Below are positions 50,226 to 59,905 of a stretch of 64,000 bases of DNA, one piece after another (position 1 is the first letter of the stretch; the number at the start of each line of letters is the position of its first letter). The position numbers and the translations under genes were made by a program. Source of the stretch: Phytophthora colocasiae (Eukaryota; Oomycota; Peronosporomycetes; Peronosporales; Peronosporaceae); contig JAGKQI010000047.1 in assembly GCA_018806915.1 (NCBI GenBank), positions 248,001-312,000 on the forward strand, written 5' to 3'. Below the pieces are notes generated by a model, which did no database searches, had not been told where the DNA came from, and was given only the letters and a program-made list of their open reading frames with translations.

Positions 50226-50354
50226 CAGTGCAGACGTTCAGCCTTAGGTGACCGGGAGGGCTTTGTTGTTGCCTGTCCATAAGATTCCAAGATCGACGTG
50301 GATTAAGCAATATGAAGAGGTAAGAAATCATCGATTGCAAAGTTCATCTAGCAA

Positions 50355-52769
50355 TTAATCTACGCTGTCTGGACAAGACTGATATCGAGCCAGATCGACT
50401 TCATCGCGCCTAATGGTTCCATAGTTGATGTAAATGTACGCGAGCATTTCGACCTTCTCAACTGAAAGCCTGTTTCGTCGCTTGGTGTGAATGTGATCGA
50501 AGATGCTCCAAGCTCTTTCGCTGGCTGCGGACGATGTCGGGATCGCAAAGACTATTTGAGCAATTTTCTTAAGCAACGGATACTTTTTGTTGTTCATGGC
50601 ATTCCAGTAATCCTGGGGGCTTGATTCGGAGTATTTTTCTCGAAGTTTTTCGCCGCCAAGTCTTTTACTGCTTTTGAATGCGAGGATCTCCGCTGTTAGT
50701 TTGGGAGTATCATTGCTTGACGTGATCACACCACAGTCCTTCGCCATTTTGCAAATCTGATCTTCCACCGTATCATCGTCCGAGCCCACAAACTCGTCAA
50801 GATTGGTGGTAGGATCCAGCAAGAAAGCAATACCCATAGCATTTGTATGAGCATACTTCCATCGCTTCAGTATTTTTTCGCGAAATAAAGCTTGGACGTC
50901 ACCAAGCGGGAAATCCGACACGTTCGCATACACCCCGTTTACAGATAGCCTTTCGGTGGTACCGTCGCCATTACTTTCTTGGCTTGCGGCACTACCACTA
51001 GATGGGTCTTCTTCTTCAGCGTCGGATTCCTCGGTATCGGATTGTTCAGCGTCATGTTCCGCACCAGTTGCGTCTGCTTGGTCGGCTCTCATCGGTTCAA
51101 CTTGCCGCTCTTGCTCAGGGGATGTGACACCATAAGCAGCATGGTATCGTAGCCATCTAAACCACTTGTACACCGCCGACACAAACACATTGTCCGCTTC
51201 TAAAACTCGTAGTACAGCAATAATTGGATCAAATAGACGTACGATCGTTCTCAAGTTGTTCCAAAATCCAATGTCACCAACCAACGCTGTTACGAAGGCA
51301 AGCTTTCTATTCCGTGCTGCAGTACCGCGATAGCGAGCTCTGAATTCTTCGTAGTCCGGACTCAAAAACAGTTTTTCAAGTACCTCCTGGCTGTCCAATA
51401 CTGTCCTCAGACAAGAAAACACTGAATACCAACGCGTTGGCGTTGGCAACACGAGATTTCTTGCTTTCGAGCCGAGATTCCGCATACCCTGCTGCAAGCC
51501 CTTGAACTCATCAAGTAGTGCAAGGTGATCTTTCACGAATCGTGCCACAGCGACAGCCCTCAAACGAATTTCGCGGATAGCAGGAAATTTACATACATCT
51601 TGCATCAGTAGATTCAATATGTGTGCGGAACACCCACCATTGACAATATTTGGTCTGCGAGCATTAACACGCCCTGTAGCGCTTCTCATATTCTTGGCGT
51701 TGTCCGTAATGACGGATACAACCTGTACTGATGTTGATCGCTCGATATCTGCGATTACTTTCTCAATTTCACCAGCAAGGTAGTCTGCCGTATGCTGTTT
51801 AGACCGCGTTGACCACGAGGACCAAAATACCGAGGGCATCCCTGGCGCAACTACCAAGAAGTTAATAATGCTGGAGCCGTTGGTATCAGTCCAGCCATCC
51901 GTCACAAGAGAAACATACACTTGCTGATCAACCAACTCGATCACCTCCAACTTCATCTCGGCTTGCACTCGCATCAAAAGCTCGCCACTCAGCTTGTGTC
52001 GCGATGGCGCCTTGAATGTAGGTGCTACCAAAGCAAGAAATTCTTTGAAAACAGGAGCATCTGCTAGCATAAAGGGTAGGGCACAAACGAAAAATACTCG
52101 CGCCAGCGCCATTTCAAAGGCATCCTGATTCAGCTCGATCGGCAGTGAAACAGTAGGATGTGTACTTGCAGCTGTTGTAGCTGGTTCATATGCCGTAGAT
52201 GATGGCCGCAATGAAAGTTGAACATCTCTTGGTACGCTAGGGCACGGTTTAGGACCTGTGAAGTGTTTCAACAAGTTTCCGCTTGGCTTTCCGTTCTTTT
52301 TGAGAGCACCACAGTATTTGCATCGCCCGTGCCTCTTTCCGTTCTCTTTCTCGACGAAATAGTACTGCCATATAGGATCAGTTGGTCGCCCAATCTTCGT
52401 TGGTGATGGCTGAAATTGCCGCGCCGAGCCTGGGGACCTACGAGGTCTACCAGGGGATCGCGCAGGAGTTGATGCCGGAGTTTGGACTGACTGCTCTCCC
52501 GGAGATGCTTGAGACGACTGACCACCTGTGCTTGATCTTCTAGCACCTCTGTGATAAGGGCTGAAACGAAGAGTCCGTCGCATCGCCGAGCCTGGTGGTG
52601 TTGGAGCAGAGTTTATCCCAGTTTGAGGCGTTCGTCGTAACGCCGAGTCTGGAGGTGCTGTACGTGTAGTTGTGCCTCTTCGAGGAGTTCGAGGTGTAGT
52701 CGCTGGTGGTTGTGGTGGACCTTGATGAATCGCGGGATGCACATTGCCGTCAGACGGATGTCGTGTCAT
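50355..52769 (-). CDS. hAT transposase, intact
   Basis: 804 residues. A Pro/Thr/Arg-rich N-terminus (1-130) precedes a BED-type zinc finger (~133-172, Cys150/Cys153/His169). The RNase-H-like catalytic region follows, with VTDGWTD (~290) and VITDNAKNMRSATG (~354), then an Asp/Glu/Ser-rich insertion (~560-600). The C-terminal hAT dimerisation domain ends it (SSAASERAWSIFDHIHTKRRNRL, ~735-760). It excises and reinserts the element with 8-bp duplications. The ATG at 52769 is 145 bp inside the right TIR. No disruption seen, so the element may be active. Confidence 0.94.
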   Translation of the reverse strand: MTRHPSDGNVHPAIHQGPPQPPATTPRTPRRGTTTRTAPPDSALRRTPQTGINSAPTPPGSAMRRTLRFSPYHRGARRSSTGGQSSQASPGEQSVQTPASTPARSPGRPRRSPGSARQFQPSPTKIGRPTDPIWQYYFVEKENGKRHGRCKYCGALKKNGKPSGNLLKHFTGPKPCPSVPRDVQLSLRPSSTAYEPATTAASTHPTVSLPIELNQDAFEMALARVFFVCALPFMLADAPVFKEFLALVAPTFKAPSRHKLSGELLMRVQAEMKLEVIELVDQQVYVSLVTDGWTDTNGSSIINFLVVAPGMPSVFWSSWSTRSKQHTADYLAGEIEKVIADIERSTSVQVVSVITDNAKNMRSATGRVNARRPNIVNGGCSAHILNLLMQDVCKFPAIREIRLRAVAVARFVKDHLALLDEFKGLQQGMRNLGSKARNLVLPTPTRWYSVFSCLRTVLDSQEVLEKLFLSPDYEEFRARYRGTAARNRKLAFVTALVGDIGFWNNLRTIVRLFDPIIAVLRVLEADNVFVSAVYKWFRWLRYHAAYGVTSPEQERQVEPMRADQADATGAEHDAEQSDTEESDAEEEDPSSGSAASQESNGDGTTERLSVNGVYANVSDFPLGDVQALFREKILKRWKYAHTNAMGIAFLLDPTTNLDEFVGSDDDTVEDQICKMAKDCGVITSSNDTPKLTAEILAFKSSKRLGGEKLREKYSESSPQDYWNAMNNKKYPLLKKIAQIVFAIPTSSAASERAWSIFDHIHTKRRNRLSVEKVEMLAYIYINYGTIRRDEVDLARYQSCPDSVD

Positions 52770-52922
52770 GGTCTGCCTCGATCAGCCCTTCAAGATCCTT
52801 GTCAAATGACACGGACTTTTGGATTGTTCTGGATCTTTTGGATATTTTTGAATTGTGCAAAACGTTTTAGGACATTTAGAAGTTCTTTACATGCCTGATT
52901 CAAAACCATCCCTAATCGCTAT

Positions 52923-53024
52923 TCTTCATTTTTACATTGGCTTCCTCCTGATCTAAGGTCCTGAACCCGACGACCCTAACAAGACCCGCGGAATCTCCCT
53001 ACCTGCTCCTACTAACTCCGCGTC
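52923..53024. other. Short spacer between hAT and MULE
   Basis: No feature seen; likely 5' flank of the MULE transposase gene. Confidence 0.4.
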
Positions 53025-54865
53025 TTGCCAGTCCTCGCAATGCCGGCCTACGTGTGGCAGAAAGTGAGCTCTTGTGTGACTGAGCATGATCTTGAAGACT
53101 TCATGGACAAACAAAAGAGCTGGCTTAAAAGCAAAAACCAGAAAGAGAGATGTCAGATCTGTTCACCAAACGTGGATAACCACAAGATGCGGTACACTAT
53201 CCTGAAGTGCTCGTCTTCGACGTGTTCAGTAGTCGCAGCAAGTCAGGAAAGCTGCATGTGGTTTGTCAAGATCCACACCTGTATGCTGACATCGCGTAGT
53301 GATGTTTACCAGAGTGGTATCCACTTATCTACCGCAAATTCACCGAAGAATTGCAAGATCAGCCTCAGCATGCATCGGTTTATCAAGGAACGTGCTGCTG
53401 CAGGGGAAAAACCTTCGGTTGACTTAAACAAGCTGGCACTCAAGTATAATTTTCAGGATATCGACCCCAAGCAATTGCTGGCCCGAGTCCAGACGCGTGT
53501 CCGGAACCACCGCAAAAATGTCTTGAATGACAACGATTTTGTGGACGAAATGGCTACATTAGCCAAAACCCACCGATACACACACAATCTTGAGGAAAAT
53601 GAGGCATTCACCTTTGGTTTTCCTGTGGACCCAAATGGGGAACCTCTTCTTGGAGAAGGCTCTGATGAGGATCCCTTACTAGTAGGATTTGCCACAAAAT
53701 CTACGATTCGCCGTCTTCAGTTTGCTGCACAGTACATGACGCACCTTGACGCAACATTCAAACTGAACACGCGTGGTTTTCCTGTTATCGCGATCGGAAT
53801 ATCGGATATGTGGCGACAGTTCCATTTAGTTGCTCTGTTCTTGGTATCTGACATCAAGCAAAAACGATGGGAAGCTGCCATCCGCTCCACACTAGACATG
53901 TATTTCAATATTACGGGCGATACTCCAGGAATCGGCTACGTCATGATGGATGCTGACGCTGCGCAACGCAGCGGCTTCGAGTCAATTGCTATCCAAAGTC
54001 TCGCCCTGGATAAACAGCCAAAGTTTTTGATGTGTTTTTTTCACGTTGTGAAGAACGTGAAGAAGCACATAGCACACCTCAGTTCGGCAAAGAGAGCGGT
54101 TGTGTTTAGACACGTGTACGCGATCCACTACGCTCGAGATCCACTCGAGCTGCAAAACAGGATGAAGGAAGCATTGGCATCCTGGAATACCGACTCGGAT
54201 TTGGCAGACTTCAGCTCTTACTTTCTCAGTCAGTGGATGACAGGTCGATATCGGAATTGGCAGTGTCTCGAATCTCCCATGGGAATGGCCAAAACAAACA
54301 ATCCAATTGAGAACTTTAACGGCCGTTTCAAACAGCAGCACACCCAGCGAAGGTTACCCGACTGAACGCTCTCTTTGTTCAGCTTTTGCAGTGCTGCTCA
54401 CTTCAGGCGATATTATCACTTCCATTTCAAACAGAAGTGAGAGATAGCCCTAACATTTTGCGTGACCATCGGCGCTTGAATTCCGAAAACGCATTCAGTA
54501 TTGTCGAGGTGCAAGACACCCAGATTAGAGTACCATCCGGCCGATTGTACCGTGTATTCCAGCGGTACGTCTCAAGAGAATTGTCGACCAAAGCATCCGA
54601 AACAGAGCAGCAAGAGGCGACGGATTTCGAGTTCGAAGCGGAAGCGCAACCTGGAGTAGGCTGGTTTGTACACGCTGAGTTTCGACAATGCAGTTGCAGA
54701 ACGTGGTTCAAGCTGGGGAGTTGCGTTCATGTAGTTGCAGTGCGATTCAAACTGGGTCTGCATGTCGAACCATCGGGTCTCAAAAGAGCTGTGTTCGTGG
54801 ACAAACGTGCCAAGAAGAAACGCGGGCGGCCCGCCTTAGCTGGTCCAGCTCTCTCACTTGAATGA
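53025..54865 (+). pseudogene. Mutator-like (MULE) transposase with SWIM finger, one frameshift
   Basis: 53025-54365 and 54386-54865 join through a frameshift near 54360. The start could be 53025 or the ATG at 53040. N-terminal FLYWCH/WRKY-like zinc module (RCQICSP...YTILKCSS...CS). MULE catalytic core with HLDATFKL (first Asp ~53748), a middle Asp in YVMMDADAA (~53940) and CFFHVVKNVKKH (C-x2-H pattern). C-terminal SWIM zinc finger CSCRTWFKLGSCVHV (~54690-54735) followed by an RAKKKRGRP basic tail. TIRs and a 9-bp duplication were looked for and not found, so the element's limits are unknown. Confidence 0.82.
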
Positions 54866-55586
54866 GCGAGATATATCGCATTTAACCCACCGATGGCGCC
54901 GGCCTTTCATTTCTCTTTGACACTTCTTTCATTTCCCAGGGCTTCAATTTCTCTTTCACAATACTTTCAATTTCATATTTGCAGCGTTTTCTCTGTTGCA
55001 CTGCTTGATACGAGCATTGTTATCGAACCGGGCCACAGAAAACACGCACGCCAACAAACCGAGAGCAAGATCTTCGAGCCCACGCCAACACCACCGGGAT
55101 TATGGGCACATTCATCAAAATCACGACAACCGAAACAGTCTCCTCCATGAGCATGGTCACGGAGAAAATCAACCAAGGAAGTCCACAGAGAAAAAAGCCG
55201 GCAGTACGTCCACTGGGAGAAAGACCACCGACAGTATGTCCACTTGGAGTATGACCACGAAAAGCGTGACTGTCCACACGACGATCACCAGCACCACACG
55301 ATCCGACAAGGCATCCATTTCCACGAAGCGTAAAAGAGAGTGGAGCGCAGATAGTAGTGTGTTCTCGTTCGTTTTTCATTTGAATCAGCCAGTAAGTCCT
55401 TACGAGACACCCATATTAAACACGATAAACCACAAGAGCGTGGCAATGCATGAATACATTGAAACACTCCAAAGCCTTAATGCGTCAGGTTCAATTGGTG
55501 AAGAGAACAGGACACTTCCCCTTTTTCCTTCGGCAACCCAGACCACACGACACGACTATCAGTCTCGTACTTCGAAGCCCTGGAAA
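54866..55586. other. Low-complexity intergenic region
   Basis: Repeated TTTCATTTCTCTTTGACA / TTCAATTTCTCTTTCACA blocks near 54905-54975, then Ser/Thr-rich frames (e.g. 55190-55370) whose composition is repetitive. An open frame joins this to the GMC fragment, but the part before 55587 shows no conserved protein features. Confidence 0.4.
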
Positions 55587-55979
55587 ATGCTCGGTGGCAA
55601 GGCTTATTTGAGGGCCTGTGCTCTTGTTGCTTTCGCGTCTTCAAGCTCCGTCGTTGATGCTCAGTCCACATACGACGCAATTGTCGTTGGAAGCGGCCCC
55701 GGAAGTCTCGTTGCTGCTGAGTACTTGTCTCGTGATCCAAACGTTTCGGTGCTGATCGTCGAGGCTGACCCCAAGTCCCTCGGTGCTTCTGGCGGCACCA
55801 CGATGATCCCGGACTACGCGAAGAGCAAAGGTCTCACAGCTTTCGACATCCCTAGCGAGTACGAGAGCATTTCCTGGAATTCCAACTTCGCACATTTCCG
55901 TGTGGACTGGATCTCTAGTCCTTCGACGTGGCTCGGTAAACTCGTCGGTCAAGGCGGCGCTTCCGTCTTGGTCTCTTGA
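55587..55979 (+). pseudogene. Truncated GMC-type FAD oxidoreductase, secreted
   Basis: 130 residues. Signal peptide (ending VVDA/QS), then the FAD-binding Rossmann motif VGSGPGSLVAAEYL (GxGxxG) and a VEAD strand end (~residues 30-60). The segment up to LGKLVGQGGAS follows; in full GMC enzymes this Gly-rich block is followed by several hundred more residues. Here the frame closes at once (SVLVS, stop). Full members oxidise alcohols or sugars and are ~550-650 residues long. Truncated pseudogene, unless a missed intron or assembly problem hides the rest; no downstream homologous sequence was recognised. Confidence 0.72.
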
Positions 55980-56580
55980 TCTGTAAAAGTGGGAGAGAAA
56001 ATAAATAAAAACAAAATTTCAAATATAAATTTCTGTTCCTCGGTCGGATGGTTTTATTCCGGTAAATCATTGTTGCACCGTGGATCTTGGAGCTGATGTA
56101 ACAATAAAGTTTGAGAGCTTGTGTAATGCTCTTCTTTCGTTTCATGGATAACATTTAGGCTGTGGGCATGTTTGGGCGGGTCGCATCATCTTCGAGTCCT
56201 TGTTCGTACTCAATAGACCTGCATCTCCTCGGAGACAATTGAGACAACCCGTGCGTTCTGTTAGCCGTGGGGATCATCAACAGCAGCCTGGACGGGGTCA
56301 TGTTTGGCCTTGAGACGCCTGACTACCTCGCCATGCAAGTGCGGTCTGAAACGCTGGGTAAACAGCCTTTGGACGGAGCCGTCTTGGCCCAGTTAGCAGG
56401 ACCTACGGACAACGACCCGTTCCAGTTACGTGGTTCAGTCTCCTGTTAAATCAAATTCGGGTTAGCTATCTTCATAGCAACTTCCTCTTCAATCACAACC
56501 CAAAGCTGTTGACGTCCCGCACTACCACCATAGCAAGAAAGAGAATAAAAACTCGTACGAGGAGGTCAGCTACCAGGATG
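55980..56580. other. Intergenic with a short unknown frame
   Basis: 56267-56449 (+) is a 60-codon frame with protein-like composition (MGIINSSLDGVMFGLETPDY) that I do not recognise; probably a fragment. Confidence 0.3.
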
Positions 56581-56586
56581 AGCTGC

Positions 56587-56971
56587 AGAAAACATCGCTG
56601 AGTCGTCAGCGAACCTTCACTACTACGATCTTGACAGCTCCGACGAGGAAACCTCCGAAGAGGAATCAAATCCCGTGTCCATTTCTCCCCGCAACGTTGA
56701 AATCTTCGACTTCTCCTTGTCGATCGTCTCCATTTCTTCGGATAAAAGTGACGAATACGTTAAACCGCCAGTGGACGTTCCCCGCAAGTATCGCACCCAG
56801 AACCGTCAAGGAGGTGTGCTGGCGTTGTTCACACATTGGGCGTTTAAAAGGGAGAAGCGCCGTTTGGGCGGAATGGGGCCGCTTCCGGAGCGAGCTGAGG
56901 CGCATCTTTCTCCATTTGAAGAGGTTCTTGATGGAGTATCTGTAGGAATGTACTCAGGCATAATTATTTGA
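56587..56971 (+). pseudogene. Possible exon fragment, acidic/Ser-rich unknown
   Basis: An open frame reads an acidic stretch (YDLDSSDEETSEEESNP) followed by SLSIVSISSDKSDEY, KYRTQNRQGGVLALF and a C-terminal LLDGVSVGMYSGI-like end at 56971. Composition is typical of coding sequence and a possible 3' splice site (CTGCAG) lies just before it near 56587. Family unknown; may be a terminal exon of a lost gene. Confidence 0.35.
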
Positions 56972-57344
56972 GCTGTGGGTATACATATTGTAGTGTGTTA
57001 ATTTATTCCTTCAAGTATCAAGAACAACCGAGAGAAGGTCGTGTGGCCAGTACCATTGTCTTTATTCACATTGACTTATCAACAAGACACTAGTTTGCAA
57101 CATCACCACAGATATTCCGTCAAGTGAGCCGGATCACCGGGTATTGTAGGATAGGAGACGTCTAGGGAGCTCTGGTAAGCACCTTTGGTTGAGCACGTTT
57201 AAGTGGTGACGTGACGTTCGTAGCCTTAGGAGACTTACGTAATGCCGTGACGTTCGCAGGTCTTGTCGGTGTAGTTTCAGTTAGGCTTTGGTGAGGCATT
57301 CGACGTGAGGTTCCTAGGGATAAATTCCGACCGTGTCACATCAT

Positions 57345-57555
57345 GGGTCGCTGTTCTTGGCGTGCTTTTGCTGCCAGTCGACGACTTTCACTGTCGTCCG
57401 ATTCGCTAATGTCTTCTTCATCATCAACACTATCGATTGAACCGAAGAATTTGCTGCTGCCATCGCCACTTTCGATCGATCTTGACAAGAACTCGCTGCT
57501 ATCGTCGCTATCGTCAACAACCAGCCCCTATGCGGTGACAGTCTCCTCGGCACGT
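57345..57555 (-). pseudogene. Possible acidic/Ser-rich coding fragment
   Basis: One minus-strand frame reads VDDSDDSSEFL, IESGDGSS, SVDDEEDISESDDSES and ends RRLAAKARQEQRPMM before a stop near 57341. Strongly non-random composition, but no recognisable domain or start. Confidence 0.3.
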
Positions 57556-57639
57556 CTGGATTTCAGGGTTAGACTCCCCAACGTTCTCTGGATGAATTTC
57601 TGCTTCCTCTTCTTACGTTCCGCTACTGCTCCATCTTGA

Positions 57640-58095
57640 CGATCGAAAACTTTTTAGTTGCGATAAAGTCAAGCAACCCGCTTCAACATATCTACCCCCG
57701 GAATCCGATAGAATTGATTGAGCAGCTACGACAGGTTTAAATTGGTCCGTGGACTATTCCTGCAGACTAAATTAAGACCCCAATCCTCTACCTACAGTAC
57801 ACCTTCTGTAAAATTATCCATGCCTCTGTAGAATGGCAATTTCCACCTGTAGAATTATCTTTTTGTCAGTATTGAGATTCTTCTGCATAAACTTGCCGTA
57901 ACACTGCACTCTTTTTGGAAATTGGCAGCTGTGATTTCCGATTCAGGATCGGACTCCGTACATGTCCTATCTCGAGATTATCGAGAAAAATAACGTCACA
58001 TCAAAATGTTATCCTTTAGTCTAGGTTTTGTTGTTTCTTTTGGTTGGTGTTGGTTCTCTTCGAAGTTTACTACATGTATGATGGAAAAGCAACAT
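57640..58095. other. Intergenic
   Basis: AT-rich; no gene recognised. Confidence 0.4.
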
Positions 58096-58210
58096 ATGGT
58101 CGGTAGTACCGACTCAGTACTGTTGTTATCTTCATCGAATTACTATTTAATAGTATTTAATAGTAATTCGATGAAGATAACAACAGTACTGAGTCGGTAC
58201 TACCGACCAT
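58096..58210. repeat. Perfect 52-bp inverted repeat with 11-nt loop
   Basis: Arms 58096-58147 and 58159-58210 are exact reverse complements (outer end ATGGTCGGTAGTACCGACTC), loop TAATAGTATTT. The transcript would fold into a long perfect hairpin, about 260 bp upstream of RXLR gene 2. It could be a foldback MITE or a small-RNA source. Confidence 0.95.
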
Positions 58211-58225
58211 ACCATATGGTATGTA

Positions 58226-58248
58226 CTAACAAGAAATTTTCTTGTTAG
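58226..58248. repeat. 11-bp perfect palindrome
   Basis: CTAACAAGAAA-T-TTTCTTGTTAG, just right of the large hairpin. Confidence 0.88.
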
Positions 58249-58435
58249 TTTATTGAATAGTAGTACTATTTTGAATAGAATAGCACTCCATGTTATCCGC
58301 TGTTCGTGCGCATTTGGTGTCGTTAAAAACTTTCACCTCCAGGCAGACGCAAAGCTCCAGGACACGAGAACCCTGAATACCGAATGAGTGTGACTGTTTT
58401 TTGAATCCTTTATGCTCGATAAGAGGAGTCACCAA

Positions 58436-58451
58436 TCTCATTTCTAAATCC
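58436..58451 (+). promoter_or_regulatory. Inr-like start element of RXLR gene 2
   Basis: TCTCATTTCTAAATCC, ~12 of 16 to the oomycete initiator consensus, 16 bp before the ATG at 58468. The position is close to that in the CRN gene. Confidence 0.6.
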
Positions 58452-58467
58452 TCTCTCGCGTGGTCCA

Positions 58468-59841
58468 ATGCGTCGTAACGTCGCTGAGGTTCTGGTAATC
58501 GCCATCGCGTTTGTGGTAACTTGCTCAGCCGAAGCACAGTACCAGAAGTACCAGAAGCCCAAACTCGACCCGTTGGCTTTGACTCTTTCTCGTCCAGATG
58601 GACTTCCAAGAAAGAGGTCTCTGCGGTCTGACAAATATGCGGGAGACGAGGAAAGAACGGCTGGAACTTCTGCACTTCAGAGTTTGATCAAGGCGGTAGC
58701 TAATGTTGATGATGTCGAGACTTGGCTCAAAAGGGATAGCACAACCAACATGGTATTTAAGACACTGAAGCTACAGAAAGCAGGGGACAACCTACTCGAC
58801 AACCCGCAGTTGGCCACTTTGATGAGGTACGTGAGACTCTTCAACGAGGCAAACCCCACCAAGAAGACGAGTTTGGTCGCGACACTCACTACGTACTACG
58901 GGAATCACGGTCTGACCAAGATCATCGAAACGGGGCTGGCGTCTACGTCCAAGAAAACGGTGGCGACGGCGAAACATCTCCAGACTGAGCAGATCAAGTA
59001 CTGGATGGCTCACGGGAGATCTCCAGAGAGCGTCTTTGGCGTGCTGAAACTCGACAAGTTCTTACCTTTCACGTGGATTTCGTCTGATCTCTTCGAGAAA
59101 CCTGGACTAAGAACTTGGATCCGATACCTAGACGACTTCAACGCGGAGAACCCCAAGCAGAAAACGACGTTGATCTCGATTCTGTCGAAACGTTATAACG
59201 ACAAAACACTGGCGAATATGCTGATCGCTGCTAACAAGGCCGAGAGTACGAGCAGTATCGCTAAACGAATCCAAGCAGAGCAGACGCAACTTTGGCTAAC
59301 GATCGGAAAGAAGCCGGAAGACATTTTTACGCTGTTGCAACTTGAAAAGGCAGGGGATTCACTCTTCCAGAACCCGATGTTCTCTGCTTGGATCAAGTAC
59401 GCAGACGATTTCCGCTTCCGATACCGTCGATCAGAGCTAGCCACCGTGCCCACATTGATCAACCACTACAGTGATGAAGCTGTGGCGAAAATGATCGTGA
59501 AGGCGTCAGAGGATCCAAATACGAAGATGTTAGCCAAACGACTGCAATCCGAACTGCAACGAGATTGGCGCGTAAGTCGTCAATCCCCCAACGACGTTTT
59601 CATCATGATGAACCTCGACAGGACATTGGACAAACTGCTGGAAAACCCGCTATTCGATATTTGGTACCAATACGGACTTTACGTCAAGAGATTGAATAGG
59701 AGGAATGCAAATTGGAACCCGATTGCTGCCTTAATGCGTATTTACGGCAGTGAGAAGGAGCTCTTTGATATGCTCATGGCGGCGTTGAAAGAGCCAAGAA
59801 CAAAAGAAATGGCTACGAAGTTGCTGCACGTGCCGTACTGA
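58468..59841 (+). CDS. RXLR effector 2 with LWY repeats
   Basis: 457 residues and intact. Signal peptide (~1-23), RSLR at 50-53 and DEER at 60-63, a canonical RXLR-EER leader. Helical W/Y and LWY repeat modules follow as in effector 1. Residues ~96-300 match effector 1 residues ~88-290 almost exactly, while the leader and the last ~150 residues differ. The genes lie in opposite orientation 11 kb apart. Expected to be secreted and translocated into plant cells; tandem LWY effectors of the PSR2 type act in host RNA silencing or phosphatase recruitment. The specific role here is unknown. Confidence 0.93.
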   Translation: MRRNVAEVLVIAIAFVVTCSAEAQYQKYQKPKLDPLALTLSRPDGLPRKRSLRSDKYAGDEERTAGTSALQSLIKAVANVDDVETWLKRDSTTNMVFKTLKLQKAGDNLLDNPQLATLMRYVRLFNEANPTKKTSLVATLTTYYGNHGLTKIIETGLASTSKKTVATAKHLQTEQIKYWMAHGRSPESVFGVLKLDKFLPFTWISSDLFEKPGLRTWIRYLDDFNAENPKQKTTLISILSKRYNDKTLANMLIAANKAESTSSIAKRIQAEQTQLWLTIGKKPEDIFTLLQLEKAGDSLFQNPMFSAWIKYADDFRFRYRRSELATVPTLINHYSDEAVAKMIVKASEDPNTKMLAKRLQSELQRDWRVSRQSPNDVFIMMNLDRTLDKLLENPLFDIWYQYGLYVKRLNRRNANWNPIAALMRIYGSEKELFDMLMAALKEPRTKEMATKLLHVPY

Positions 59842-59905
59842 ACAGATAATATAAGCCTTAAACGCTAGCGTCCACTGTTCTAGGAAGTACTGCACCTAGT
59901 ACTCT

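Larger units (their letters stand above)
49205..52914. mobile_element. hAT transposon, apparently autonomous (3710 bp)
   Basis: 14-bp perfect TIRs TAGGGATGGTTTTG / CAAAACCATCCCTA. The 8-bp target duplication ATCGCTAT at 49197-49204 and 52915-52922 is exact, as expected for hAT. It carries an intact 804-residue transposase on the minus strand and, between its 3' end and the left TIR, about 0.9 kb of passenger sequence resembling a host ATPase. Confidence 0.95.

Noticed and set aside
54996..55586. Upstream extension of the GMC fragment as a 327-residue protein
   Set aside because: The extension is Thr/Ser/His low-complexity sequence without conserved features; the signal peptide at 55587 marks the real start.
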